Made by a program: the position numbers and the translations under genes. Positions 1-9,603 of a stretch of DNA of 54,292 bases are shown one piece after another. Position 1 is the first letter of the stretch. Each line of letters starts with the position of its first letter. Origin of the DNA: Candidatus Woesearchaeota archaeon (GTDB taxonomy: Archaea; Nanobdellota; Nanobdellia; Woesearchaeales; UBA10216); NCBI GenBank assembly GCA_016188155.1, contig JACPIH010000017.1, positions 1 through 54,292 on the forward strand, read 5' to 3'. The notes beneath the pieces were generated by a model. It was not told the DNA's origin and did no database searches. It was given only the letters and a program-made list of their open reading frames with translations.

Positions 1-78
1 CAAGCCGACCTTGTCGCAGCAAGGGAAAATCACAATTTTGGCAGCTCTGCGGTCCTCCGAGCCTTACTTAAGAAGTCT

Positions 79-117
79 TTTATATACTCTCGCCGGGCAA
101 TTGTCCAGTGTCCAGTG
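79..117 (-). promoter_or_regulatory. Promoter element copy A: CACTGGACACTGGACAA-N14-TATATAAA
   Basis: On the minus strand reads cactggacactggacaattgcccggcgagagtatataaa; same 39-nt layout as copies at 11493 and 13276. Confidence 0.7.
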
Positions 118-163
118 ACTTCTCGACGTGAAAAGTTTCTGGGTATTTCGGAAGAATTTCAAA

Positions 164-424
164 TTATGACTCAGTTCTGAGGAAAATAACAGATGCAACA
201 ATAACATAAGCAGTGCCCAGCAATGTCAAAATATTGAAAATTTCATATAAGGCGTTGGCGAGTGATGTCATGTTTTCGCAAACATTCCAATGAAAAACGC
301 CTTGCGGTCCGAATCGCCTTTGTTCGCAACCGGAATCTGGAATAAATGTTGTAATTATCCAAAATGCTAATGTAATTAGAGTAATGATGTAGAATGCATT
401 TTTTGAAAAAAAGAATTTGCTCAT
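164..424 (-). CDS. small membrane protein, two hydrophobic segments
   Basis: ORF from ATG at 424 (MSKFFFSKNAFYIITLITLAFWIITTF...). Confidence 0.5.
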   Translation of the reverse strand: MSKFFFSKNAFYIITLITLAFWIITTFIPDSGCEQRRFGPQGVFHWNVCENMTSLANALYEIFNILTLLGTAYVIVASVIFLRTES

Positions 425-475
425 ACGGCTGCTATCGTTTCTGAGGTATTTAAAGATTGTTACAGGTCTTAGGCC

Positions 476-495
476 AAAACCGTCAACATTAAAAA
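476..495 (+). repeat. 20-bp direct repeat copy 1 (aaaaccgtcaacattaaaaa)
   Basis: exact match to 1449-1468. Confidence 0.9.
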
Positions 496-513
496 TTGGA
501 AAAGAACGTATTA

Positions 514-1439
514 TGCCAATGACTACGCTGGAGGAGGTTCTAAGGAGTTCCAAGTATGCTGAAGTTGTAAGGCAAGTCCTGGATATTTTTGTTCCGCTTG
601 CATTACGGCTTCCTCAATTGCGCGATAATCCTGCAGCGATGCTGGAGAAGGTAAAGGCAATCGGGCGAAGCGGCATTACAGATGTCGCAACAAATGCTGA
701 TATTTTCATTCAAGATGAATTGAGGAAACAGGTTGAAGGACTGCATGACGATTGGCAATTCTGGGGAGAAGAAGCCGCTGATAATGCTGTCGTATATGAT
801 GCCACGAAGCGTTACCTGTTTATCACAGACCCAATTGAGGGAACAAACAACTTCAAGGCGAAGAAAGATGAGCAGTGGGGTTCTGTTGTTGCTCTCGTTG
901 ACATAGCCACCAAACAGCCTGTCATTGGTATAATTGCTCTTCCAGCACAAAGAAGATTTTATCTTGGGATAAAAGGAACAGGCGCCTATATTGTTGTGTA
1001 CGGTGAACATGGACGGCCATCCTCCTTCACTCGCATGGCAAGTGAACCTGAACAAGCAGAGTTCACCTACAATAACAGTCCGCACTTTGAAAGCAGGTTA
1101 GTCAGTCAGGTTCAAAAATTCATGGCTATGGGAAAGGTGCAGCCCAGTGCCCGGTTCGCCGACGCTCTTGAGAAATCCAGGAAAAAGATTATAATGCCTG
1201 ATGGTTCTGTGTTTATTGACCCTGAAAGCGGTGCTTTGGAAGTGGTCCGCAACAGGGGGACAATTTACTTCAAAACAGGCAATGAAATGGCGGCTGTGGT
1301 TCCAATCCTTGAAGAGTTGGGAGGGAAAGTAACGGATGCTTACGGAACTATGTGGCATCTTGGAATAAGTACGCTTATTGCTGCGAGGACAAAAGCGGAT
1401 TACCTGTATCTGAGAAGTATTTATGAAAGGACAATTTGA
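514..1439 (+). CDS. inositol monophosphatase-family phosphatase
   Basis: GEEAAD...ITDPIEGTNNFKAKKDEQWGSVVALVD matches the IMPase metal-binding motifs; ATG at 514. Confidence 0.75.
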
Positions 1440-1448
1440 TAATGGTTT

Positions 1449-1468
1449 AAAACCGTCAACATTAAAAA
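1449..1468 (+). repeat. 20-bp direct repeat copy 2 (aaaaccgtcaacattaaaaa)
   Basis: exact match to 476-495. Confidence 0.9.
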
Positions 1469-1491
1469 CAACAGTCGCGAGGGATTCAGTC

Positions 1492-2202
1492 ATGGTCTTA
1501 ATTTGTGCCATTGATGAGGCGGGCAGTTTATTCTTTTAGCAGCTGTTGCAGATGCTAATCGATAAGTCTATAGGCCCCATCATCGGCCCGATGGTAATGT
1601 GCGGCGTGCTGACTGACGAGGAAGGCGCTGCCGAGCTGAAAAAGATTGGTGCGAAGGATTCAAAGCTCCTGTCTCCAAGGCAGCGGCAGCAGCTGTTTGG
1701 CAAGATAGTCAAAATTGTCAAGGGCTACAAAATCGTAATCATAAGCCCTGCCGAGATAGACGCCTCTGTCAAGTCAGATGATGGCATGAACCTGAACTGG
1801 CTCGAGGCGCACAAGTCTGCCGAGATTATCAATGCCCTGAATCCCGAAAAAATAATTATTGACAGCCCGAGCAACAACGTGAAAAATTACAGGAAATACC
1901 TTATTGAGCTGCTGAAAAACAAGAAAATCGAGGCTGTTGTGGAGCACAAGGCTGACGTCAACCATGTTGAGTGCTCTGCCGCGTCAATACTTGCGAAAGT
2001 TACCAGGGATGAGGAAATAGAAAAAATCAAGAAAGTTGTGGTTGAAGACTTCGGCAGCGGCTACCTGGCAGACCCTAAGACTATTGAATTCTTCGACAAA
2101 TACTTTGAGACTTATCCTGACATCTTCAGGAAGAGCTGGGCCCCTTACAGGAAGAAGGCTGATGGCAAGTGGCAGAGGAAGCTGGGCGAGTTTGAAGAAT
2201 AG
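1492..2202 (+). CDS. rnhB: ribonuclease HII, interrupted by a 45-nt in-frame insert (1527-1571)
   Basis: MVLICAIDEAG (1492-1524) then, in the same frame after the insert, GPIIGPMVMCGVLTDEEGAAELKKIGAKDSKLLS...VEHKADVNHVECSAASILAKVTRD. Confidence 0.85.
1527..1571 (+). other. candidate BHB-type mRNA intron within rnhB
   Basis: 45 nt with in-frame TAG; removal gives GCG GGC AGA GGC CCC (AGRGP); flanks GATGaGGC/GCCcCATC, GGGC/GTCT and TTAT/ATAA can pair. Confidence 0.55.
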
Positions 2203-2239
2203 AAAACAATAAAAATACATCTACGGCGGGTGATGTTTC

Positions 2240-2524
2240 ATGGCTAAAGACGAAAACGGTGAGGACGAGCTTGAGGCTAAGGAGCCTGAAGAGGAAGAGG
2301 ACATCTATGAGGAAAAAGAGAGGGAAGAGCTTGAGGAGGAGGATGAGATTTCTCCAACAGAAGAGGCCTTCATGGAGGGCTATGAGGAAGAGGAGAAGGT
2401 TGCTGAGTGCGCAAAGTGCGGCAAGAGCCTCCTTGAAATGAAGGGCGCAGTTGAGCGGGAGTTCAAGGGCAAACACTACAGGTTCTGTTCTGAGAAGTGC
2501 GCCAGGGGCTACAAGTTCAAGTAG
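2240..2524 (+). CDS. acidic protein with C-terminal TRASH-like zinc ribbon
   Basis: Glu-rich N-terminus; CAKCGKSLLEMKGAVEREFKGKHYRFCSEKC. Confidence 0.6.
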   Translation: MAKDENGEDELEAKEPEEEEDIYEEKEREELEEEDEISPTEEAFMEGYEEEEKVAECAKCGKSLLEMKGAVEREFKGKHYRFCSEKCARGYKFK

Positions 2525-2574
2525 CTCTTGATTCTTAGTTAGCTTTAAATTATGCGCCGGATTACCCTTTTTGC

Positions 2575-3822
2575 ATGGCCATTGATGAACATGTGAAAAG
2601 GCTAGGCAACCCGGATACGCTTGTCGAAGCTCTTAAAGCGGCTGGTTCGCCTGGCTTTTCAAATTTTACAGCAGCCGACTTTTTGAGGGGACTGAATCTT
2701 GTGCTGAAAAATGAAGAGTACAGGGCTCTTTTTTTCAAACACATAAGTGCTGCCGATTTAGTTGGACTGTTAAAAGAGCCGCCAGTAAGCCTTAGTTATT
2801 TTGAAACGCTTCAGCTTATGATGCTGCTGCCAACGCCAAAAATCCTGTCCTTCGTTTTTGCAGCTGGCACTGATGCGAAGTCCGATCTTGAGGGCATAAT
2901 CAACGGGATTCACAGTGGCGGTTTTAACCCCTCTGACCGGCTGCATCTGGAGCTGGAGTACTCAAGATATGCTACCAGGTTTTATTCGCCGTTTTTCGAA
3001 ACCACCATACCCTTTCCTTATTGCGATATGCCGTTCGAGAGTTTCGCTAAACTGCCTTTTCTGGATGGGCAAGAGGTAATTCTGACTGACCGGGATTACA
3101 GAGAGGCCGAAAAGACAGCAAAAGAGGCCCTGAGCGTTCTTAACTTTGTCAAAGGCAAAGTAAGTCCTGCAGTTCCTCTTATGGTTATAGGCAACATGCG
3201 CTATGGCAGCCTCTTTGTAGTCAAGCCAATAGAAGATTACCTGGCTGAGCTGGGCGTTAAAGTGGTGCATGATGAATACGTTAGTTCCAGCGATTTTGAC
3301 AGAACTGATAAACGTGTTGGAGATATTTCCAAAGGGACTCTTGACTGGATAGCCGAAAATGCTCCGAATGTAATTGTTGTTGATGGCACTTCCAATAATC
3401 ATGTCTTTGACGAGTGGGAGGTTGGTAAGCCAATAGATGACGCAGTTAGGTTCCCGGCAGCTATGCTTGGCTACATTTATGCGTTCAGGGACTTGAATCG
3501 CTACCATGAACTCAAAGTACCTCACTACGAATTGAATTTTTGGGCTCCCGAAATGCGAGAGCGTGTATTTGTTGGTGAACACGAAGTGCGCTACAAGCCA
3601 GTTGTTGGTGATGGCAGCCGCGAACTTACTATCGTGTGTTCAACTTCACTTGGCCCAGAGTCGTCCCACGGTTACTTTGACAACCCTGAAAAGCGCGCAA
3701 GGAGGTTTGTACTGGGTTTCACAAGCAGCGGATTAAAATGGAGAATGGCTGCATCTACAGATGATTTTGTAGAAGCGGTACAACAGCATATGAAAGTCGT
3801 GATAGCTGAGTTGTTGCGATAG
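2575..3822 (+). CDS. hypothetical protein, 415 aa
   Basis: long intact ORF; no family recognised. Confidence 0.6.
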   Translation: MAIDEHVKRLGNPDTLVEALKAAGSPGFSNFTAADFLRGLNLVLKNEEYRALFFKHISAADLVGLLKEPPVSLSYFETLQLMMLLPTPKILSFVFAAGTDAKSDLEGIINGIHSGGFNPSDRLHLELEYSRYATRFYSPFFETTIPFPYCDMPFESFAKLPFLDGQEVILTDRDYREAEKTAKEALSVLNFVKGKVSPAVPLMVIGNMRYGSLFVVKPIEDYLAELGVKVVHDEYVSSSDFDRTDKRVGDISKGTLDWIAENAPNVIVVDGTSNNHVFDEWEVGKPIDDAVRFPAAMLGYIYAFRDLNRYHELKVPHYELNFWAPEMRERVFVGEHEVRYKPVVGDGSRELTIVCSTSLGPESSHGYFDNPEKRARRFVLGFTSSGLKWRMAASTDDFVEAVQQHMKVVIAELLR

Positions 3823-3852
3823 ATTTAAAATGTAACAATCTAAAGGGGTTTT

Positions 3853-5721
3853 ATGCCTTTCAAGAACCCTGCTGGCTTGTATGCGCTACTGGCACTCATA
3901 CCTTTCATCTTCCTGTATCTGCGAAGGCCGAAGCCGAAGGAGAAAACCATCCCGAGCCTGATGTTTTTCATAAAGGAAGGCGGGGTAACGAAATTTGCCA
4001 ACTTTTTCAAGCAGATATTGAGGAACCTTCTTTTTTTGCTGCAGCTGGCCATAATCCTGTCCGCTGCTTTTGCCATTGCCTCCCCTTTTTTTACAAGCGA
4101 GAAGGCAGCAGCTGCCAAGCATACGGTCCTGGTTATTGACGGTTCTGCGAGCATGAACGCCTTGCTGAGCGATGGCTCAGGCACAAGGTTTGGAAGGGCT
4201 GTTGAGGAAGCCAGTTCGAGGCTTGAGGGCAGGGTCAGCGTAGTTCTGGCTGAGAATATCCCTGTTGTTGCCCTGGATAAGGGGACTGCAACTGAGGCAA
4301 GGAAGATTCTTTCAACCCTGAAGGCAAAAGCCACAAAGACGCACATTGGTGATGGCATGCTTGCTGCTGGCGAGCTTATCGATGACAGCTCAGGGAATAG
4401 CAGGGTCGTTGTCCTGAGCGATTTCCAGGCTGATGAGGGCACTGACGCCATTGTTGCAAAGCGCTCCTTGGCAGCGAGGAAGATTGATGTTGAGCTTGTC
4501 AATGTTCTCGGCAGCGGCAGCGAGGGAAAAGAGGCATTAAAAGGGTTGAGCAATGTTGGCTTTGTTGGCCTGGACATCAACAAGTTCCAGACAACAGCCC
4601 TTGTCAGGAATTATGACGACTCACAGCACAAGGTGGACCTTGAGGTCATGAACAACGGCAATCTGGTTGCAAAGGAGCAGCTGGACATTGGCCCAAGGTC
4701 TGTTGAGCCTTTCAGCTTTGGCACAGTGCATGGCAGCACCCAGCTTGACATTCTGCGCAAGGATGACCTTGAGACAGACAACAGGCTTTTCGTAAGCTCC
4801 CCTGTGAGGAAAATCAGGGCCCTGCTGATAACAAACTCTGACAGCAGCTACCTCATGGCAGCCCTCAGGTCCTCTCCGAATGTTGAGCTTGACATCGCCT
4901 TCCCTCCTGTTGTCAAGGCCTTCAACTATGACGTGATAATAATCCATAATGCCTCTTCGCAGTTCATGCTGCCTGGCTTTTACAGGGAAATCAACAAGGC
5001 CGTAATGAATGGCACAGGCCTTGTGGTGACTGCCCAGCAGGTCAGGCAGGATTTGCCTGTTTATGTAAAGCAGTTTGACATGCCCTTGGAACTCTTTGGC
5101 ATGGGCAATTCTTCAAGGGCTTCTGTGAGGATTGAGGGCTACCTCACTAAGGGTGTTGATTTTGGCGTGGTTGCAGGCTATAACGTTGCAAGGCCTTACA
5201 GTACGGATAAGTTTACAAGCCTTGTCGTTGCTGACGACAACAGCTCGCTGCTTGGCTCTTATTCAAAAGGCAGCGGCATTGTTTTTTACTACGGGCTGCT
5301 TGACGATGCGAGCACATTCAAGAGCTCATACTTTTACCCGGTATTCTGGGACAACCTGCTCAGCTTCCTTACAAGGAGCGAGGACATCGCAAGCTTCAAT
5401 GTCCAGACAGGGAGAGTTGAGGGCATAAGCGAGCAGCAGGTCATGACACCATCAGGCAGGGTCAAGACCGCACGGCTTTTCTTTGACGAAGCGGGTTTTT
5501 ACACAATCGGCTCAAAGGTGATTGCGGCAAACATTGTTGACAAGGCCGAGTCAGACATTGCCTCTGAGAAAGCGCTTGAGCTTGCCAGCTATGATTCCAC
5601 TCTGCTGTCCGCTGCCACAACAGCAAAGAGCGAAATTGAATTTGGCAGCCAGCTTGCTTTTGCAGCTCTCGCGCTGGTCCTGCTTGAGCTGCTTCTGGTA
5701 AAGATGCGGGGTGACTTGTGA
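3853..5721 (+). CDS. BatA-like N-terminal membrane domain plus VWA domain protein
   Basis: MPFKNPAGLYALLALIPFIFLYLRRPKPKEKTIPSLMFF; VLVIDGSASMNA MIDAS motif; C-terminal TM. Confidence 0.8.
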   Translation: MPFKNPAGLYALLALIPFIFLYLRRPKPKEKTIPSLMFFIKEGGVTKFANFFKQILRNLLFLLQLAIILSAAFAIASPFFTSEKAAAAKHTVLVIDGSASMNALLSDGSGTRFGRAVEEASSRLEGRVSVVLAENIPVVALDKGTATEARKILSTLKAKATKTHIGDGMLAAGELIDDSSGNSRVVVLSDFQADEGTDAIVAKRSLAARKIDVELVNVLGSGSEGKEALKGLSNVGFVGLDINKFQTTALVRNYDDSQHKVDLEVMNNGNLVAKEQLDIGPRSVEPFSFGTVHGSTQLDILRKDDLETDNRLFVSSPVRKIRALLITNSDSSYLMAALRSSPNVELDIAFPPVVKAFNYDVIIIHNASSQFMLPGFYREINKAVMNGTGLVVTAQQVRQDLPVYVKQFDMPLELFGMGNSSRASVRIEGYLTKGVDFGVVAGYNVARPYSTDKFTSLVVADDNSSLLGSYSKGSGIVFYYGLLDDASTFKSSYFYPVFWDNLLSFLTRSEDIASFNVQTGRVEGISEQQVMTPSGRVKTARLFFDEAGFYTIGSKVIAANIVDKAESDIASEKALELASYDSTLLSAATTAKSEIEFGSQLAFAALALVLLELLLVKMRGDL

Positions 5722-8120
5722 TGGCTGTTTTCAGTCATCCAAAGCTGATGCTGCTGATTCCGGTAGCGGTTGCAATAATGTTTTTGGCAATTAGGAAGGA
5801 TTTCGTCAAATTAAAAGGTGACAGGTGGGCATTCTACCAGAAGGTCAAGGTAAGAAGGCGCCTTGTCATCTTCGCATTGAGGTCTGCTGTTGTTGCATTA
5901 TTGATTGCTGCCTTGGCCCAGCCAGTGGCGCTGAGGCAGGAGCTATCGTCAGGGGACCCTTCCCTGACAATTTTGGTTGACAGATCAAGGTCATTTGACC
6001 TTTTTGACAGGACTGAAGCTGACAAGCAAAAGGAGGAGCTTGGAGACAATATGCCTGTGAGCATAAGGCAGATAGCAGCGCCTGACAAGTCAGCGATTGG
6101 CGATGAGCTTCTGGCAGCAATGCTTGGCAATGACAATCTGCTGCTGGTATCTGACGGCAGGGTTACCAGCGGGAGAAGCCTGGGCGATGTGATGGTGGTT
6201 GCGTCCTCAATCAATTCCACCATCAATTCGCTGTATCTCGAGCCGGTAAAAACCGACCTTGCGCTGAAGGTTGAGGGGCCCCGCATAACAACGGTTGGCA
6301 TTGACAATGAGTTTCTGGTAAGGGTTGATGAGACAAAGCCGCAGAATTCCATGCCTCTGGGCTATAACGTTGTTGTGACGCTTGATGGCGAGAAGGTTGT
6401 GGACGAAACCTCTTCAGGCACTAACGCGTTCAAGTTCAGCAGGAAGCTCGATGAGGGCTACCACAGGATTGTAGCGCAGCTCAACGCTGCCGATTTTATT
6501 CAGGATAACAACATATTTTACAAGACTGTGAAGGTTGAGAAGAAGCCGAAGGTGCTCCTCATCTCCAAAAAGAACTCCCCTCTCGAAGGGCTGTTCTCGC
6601 CGCTTTACGACCTTAGCATAGCCCAAAGCCTTAATGAGGTGGGTTTGTCAGGCTACTCTGCTGTTGTCCTTAACGATATGCCTGCAAATGAAGTGGATGC
6701 CGACAAGCTTTCCTCCTTTATTGATGATGGCAACGGCATTGTTGTTGTTGGTGGAAGAAGCTCATACGACAAGGGCAGTTACAAAGGCACATTCCTTGAG
6801 AACCTGCTGCCTGTCAATGTTGGCTCAGGTGAGGAGGCTTCCAAGAAGTTTGTCAACGTTGTTTTGCTCATTGACATCTCCGGAAGCACAGGGGAAGGCT
6901 TCAGCACAACCAGCTCAGCAACTGTTGAAGAGGTCGAAAAGGCGCTGGCCCTTGGCTTGGTAAGCGACCTAAGGCCTGAGGACCGGGTGGGGATTGTTGC
7001 GTTTAACGTTGAGCCCCGCACTGTTGCCGAGCTGGAAAGATTATCGGCAAACAGGAATGAGCTTCTCAGCAAGGTTCCAAGGCTTGTCTACACAGGCAGC
7101 ACCCTGATTTCAGAAGGGCTGCGGGGAGCAAGGCAGATGCTTCGCGATGTTGACGGCAGCAAGAACATTGTCCTGCTCTCTGACGGGAAGTCAGGCAGCA
7201 TGGGCGAAGACCTGATTGCTGCAAGGTATGCGTCAGAGCTGGGCATGAAGGTGTATGCTGTTGGAGTTGGCGAGGGAACGAACAGCGAGCACATGCAGGC
7301 AATAGCCAAAGCCGGCAGTGGCGTGTATTTTGAGCCTACTGAAGCGCAGCAGCTGAGGATAATCTTCGGCTCTGCAGAGGCCGCTCCTACAGACAAGATG
7401 AAGCTTGAGAAGCTCAACAATAACCATTTCATAACCAGGAATGTCAAGCTTAATGCGAGGCTTGCGGGCTTTAACCAGGTTGTTCCTAAGCCAAACGCTG
7501 ATGTGCTGGTCGCGACAGCTGAGAACAGGCCTGTAATCACGGTCTGGCGCTTTGGCCTTGGCAGGATTGTTTCCCTTGCAACAGACGACGGCTCAGGCTG
7601 GGCGGCCGAGCTCCTAAACAGGGAAAACTCTGCTCTTGTGACAAGGACAATGAACTGGGCCATTGGCGACCTGGGCAGGAACAAGCGGTTTGATGTCACA
7701 GCCCGTGATGCCTTCCTGGGTGATGAGTTCGAGGTTGATGTCACGGCAGACAGCATGCCCAGTGATGCCAGGATGCCCTTTTCCAAGACTGGCGAGCGCC
7801 TTTACAGCGCGCAGCTTGAGGCTGACAAGACAGGCTGGTACTCGTTTTTCGACGCAACAGCCGCAGCAAATTATCCCCTTGAGCTTTTGAGCACAGGCTA
7901 CGACCCTGACCTTGCCGTCCTTGTACAGGTAACAGGAGGCGAAACATTCAGGCCTGGCCAGAGTGATGAGATTCTGCAAAAGGTAAGGGACGACTCAAAA
8001 AGGCTTGTGACAAGGCAGAAAAGCCTGGCCTGGATTCCCCTCATAATCGCCCTTGTTGTTTTCCTGCTCGACATCGCAATCAGAAAGTTGTGGGAAGGTG
8101 CAGAAAACAAGGTAGCATGA
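5718..8120 (+). CDS. large VWA-domain membrane protein
   Basis: VVLLIDISGSTGEGFS MIDAS motif; TM at both ends; overlaps the upstream ORF by 4 nt. Confidence 0.8.
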   Translation: MMAVFSHPKLMLLIPVAVAIMFLAIRKDFVKLKGDRWAFYQKVKVRRRLVIFALRSAVVALLIAALAQPVALRQELSSGDPSLTILVDRSRSFDLFDRTEADKQKEELGDNMPVSIRQIAAPDKSAIGDELLAAMLGNDNLLLVSDGRVTSGRSLGDVMVVASSINSTINSLYLEPVKTDLALKVEGPRITTVGIDNEFLVRVDETKPQNSMPLGYNVVVTLDGEKVVDETSSGTNAFKFSRKLDEGYHRIVAQLNAADFIQDNNIFYKTVKVEKKPKVLLISKKNSPLEGLFSPLYDLSIAQSLNEVGLSGYSAVVLNDMPANEVDADKLSSFIDDGNGIVVVGGRSSYDKGSYKGTFLENLLPVNVGSGEEASKKFVNVVLLIDISGSTGEGFSTTSSATVEEVEKALALGLVSDLRPEDRVGIVAFNVEPRTVAELERLSANRNELLSKVPRLVYTGSTLISEGLRGARQMLRDVDGSKNIVLLSDGKSGSMGEDLIAARYASELGMKVYAVGVGEGTNSEHMQAIAKAGSGVYFEPTEAQQLRIIFGSAEAAPTDKMKLEKLNNNHFITRNVKLNARLAGFNQVVPKPNADVLVATAENRPVITVWRFGLGRIVSLATDDGSGWAAELLNRENSALVTRTMNWAIGDLGRNKRFDVTARDAFLGDEFEVDVTADSMPSDARMPFSKTGERLYSAQLEADKTGWYSFFDATAAANYPLELLSTGYDPDLAVLVQVTGGETFRPGQSDEILQKVRDDSKRLVTRQKSLAWIPLIIALVVFLLDIAIRKLWEGAENKVA

Positions 8121-8183
8121 CCACGGCGACATAATTTTTTATATAGTAGATGCTTCAAAAAGAGTTAAGTTTGGTGATGAAAG

Positions 8184-8696
8184 GTGTACGTGAAGAAAAA
8201 CGTGAATTTTACGCTGCTGGTATTGGTCATAACAGTCCTCGTTGGCACTGTTGCAATAACAACCTACTTCCAGTCAACCTACAAGGATGTGTCAACAGAC
8301 CTTAAGGAAAAGGCAGAGCAGCTTGAGGTCATAAGCAGCAACTTCACCACCAAAATTAAGGAGCTTAACAAGACCTACAGCGAGCTCCAGATTAAGCAGC
8401 TCGACAAGGAGAAGCTTGACCAGCTTTACACAGACCTGCTGAAAGACAAGGAAAAGGTTGATGCAGAGCTTACAGTGACCAAGGATAAACTCATAGAAAC
8501 GCTTACAGAACTTGAGCGCAAGAAAGACGAGCTTTCTGACGCAAATTACAAGATATTGCTTCAGGAAGACGAGATTACCGACCTCAGGGTAAAAGTCGAC
8601 AATCTGGGCAAGACAATCAACAGCCTGCAGGACCAGGTTAAATCACTCGAGAAGCAGCTGTGCGACGAGAAGACAGCACAGGGCAAGGCGTGCTAG
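8184..8696 (+). CDS. membrane-anchored coiled-coil protein
   Basis: N-terminal TM then Lys/Glu-rich heptad-like sequence; GTG start. Confidence 0.6.
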   Translation: MYVKKNVNFTLLVLVITVLVGTVAITTYFQSTYKDVSTDLKEKAEQLEVISSNFTTKIKELNKTYSELQIKQLDKEKLDQLYTDLLKDKEKVDAELTVTKDKLIETLTELERKKDELSDANYKILLQEDEITDLRVKVDNLGKTINSLQDQVKSLEKQLCDEKTAQGKAC

Positions 8697-8723
8697 CGGA
8701 AAAATGGAAAAGTAAAAGGCAAA

Positions 8724-9530
8724 ATGGGAATATTCGCTGAAGCTCTGAAGGAACTCAAAACATCTTTGCTCAAGGTTTACATGTTTGAGGAACTACTTAA
8801 CGCAATACTGGTTTTCCTGGCCGCATATCTGGCAAGCTCGGTGTTCAGGCTTGGCCTTCTGCTGCCAGTCATTTCAGGATTGGCTTATGTGGCCTTTGCC
8901 ATTTACAGGGAGCTTCGCCTCAGGCCTGACAAGGCTGTTGAATCCAAGTATAAAGACCTCAGGGAGAAGCTTTCAACCGCAGCAGAGTATGCAAGTGTTG
9001 AGAGCAGGGTCGCGAACGAGCTTAAGTCAGAGGTGCTCCAGGGCCTGAGGAAGGTAGAGGAGTCGTCCTTTCTCAGCGAGCGCAGGATTTACGTGAAATC
9101 AATCGCGGCTGTTGCGCTGTGCTTCGTGATACTCCTGCTTTCGCCTGTTTCAATCGGCTTTTTCAAGGCAAACCTTGCCGACCTTTTCTCGCCAGACAAG
9201 TCAAAGCAGCTGCCGACAGGTGATTTCAGGGTTGGCAAGCAAAACCAGAAGGGCGAGCTGCCAATCGCTGTCCAGTCATCAAGGAAGGACATCTATGGCC
9301 AGCCCTCGGTTGCAAAGCTCGGCTCAGAGGAGCTCAAGGTGATACTAAAGCCCGCTGGAACAGAACTCAGCACGAGCAACGTAAAGCCGCCGGAAGAGCT
9401 ACAGTTCACCGAGCAATTCCCCGAAGAGGTTGTCTCTGTAGCTGCCGAGAGCATGGAGGAAAGGATTCCGAAAGAGCAGCAGGAGCTTGTCAGGAGGTAT
9501 TTTAAGAACGTAGTTGAGGCAAACAGGTAA
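8724..9530 (+). CDS. membrane protein of unknown function in the MoxR/VWA operon
   Basis: ORF with several hydrophobic segments between VWA and MoxR genes. Confidence 0.6.
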   Translation: MGIFAEALKELKTSLLKVYMFEELLNAILVFLAAYLASSVFRLGLLLPVISGLAYVAFAIYRELRLRPDKAVESKYKDLREKLSTAAEYASVESRVANELKSEVLQGLRKVEESSFLSERRIYVKSIAAVALCFVILLLSPVSIGFFKANLADLFSPDKSKQLPTGDFRVGKQNQKGELPIAVQSSRKDIYGQPSVAKLGSEELKVILKPAGTELSTSNVKPPEELQFTEQFPEEVVSVAAESMEERIPKEQQELVRRYFKNVVEANR

Positions 9531-9603
9531 CATTTATTAATATGTTATTCAGTTAATGCCACAGTAGATGTTAAGTAGCTCTAAAAAGGAGGTCACATAA
9601 TTA

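Noticed and set aside
1527-1571. Pyrrolysine readthrough of the TAG in rnhB
   Set aside because: It would place 15 extra residues inside the invariant DEAGxGP loop, and no pyl genes are visible; splicing fits better.
1536-1721. Antisense ORFs and other reverse-frame ORFs throughout the track
   Set aside because: They overlap well-supported genes on the other strand and lack family resemblance.
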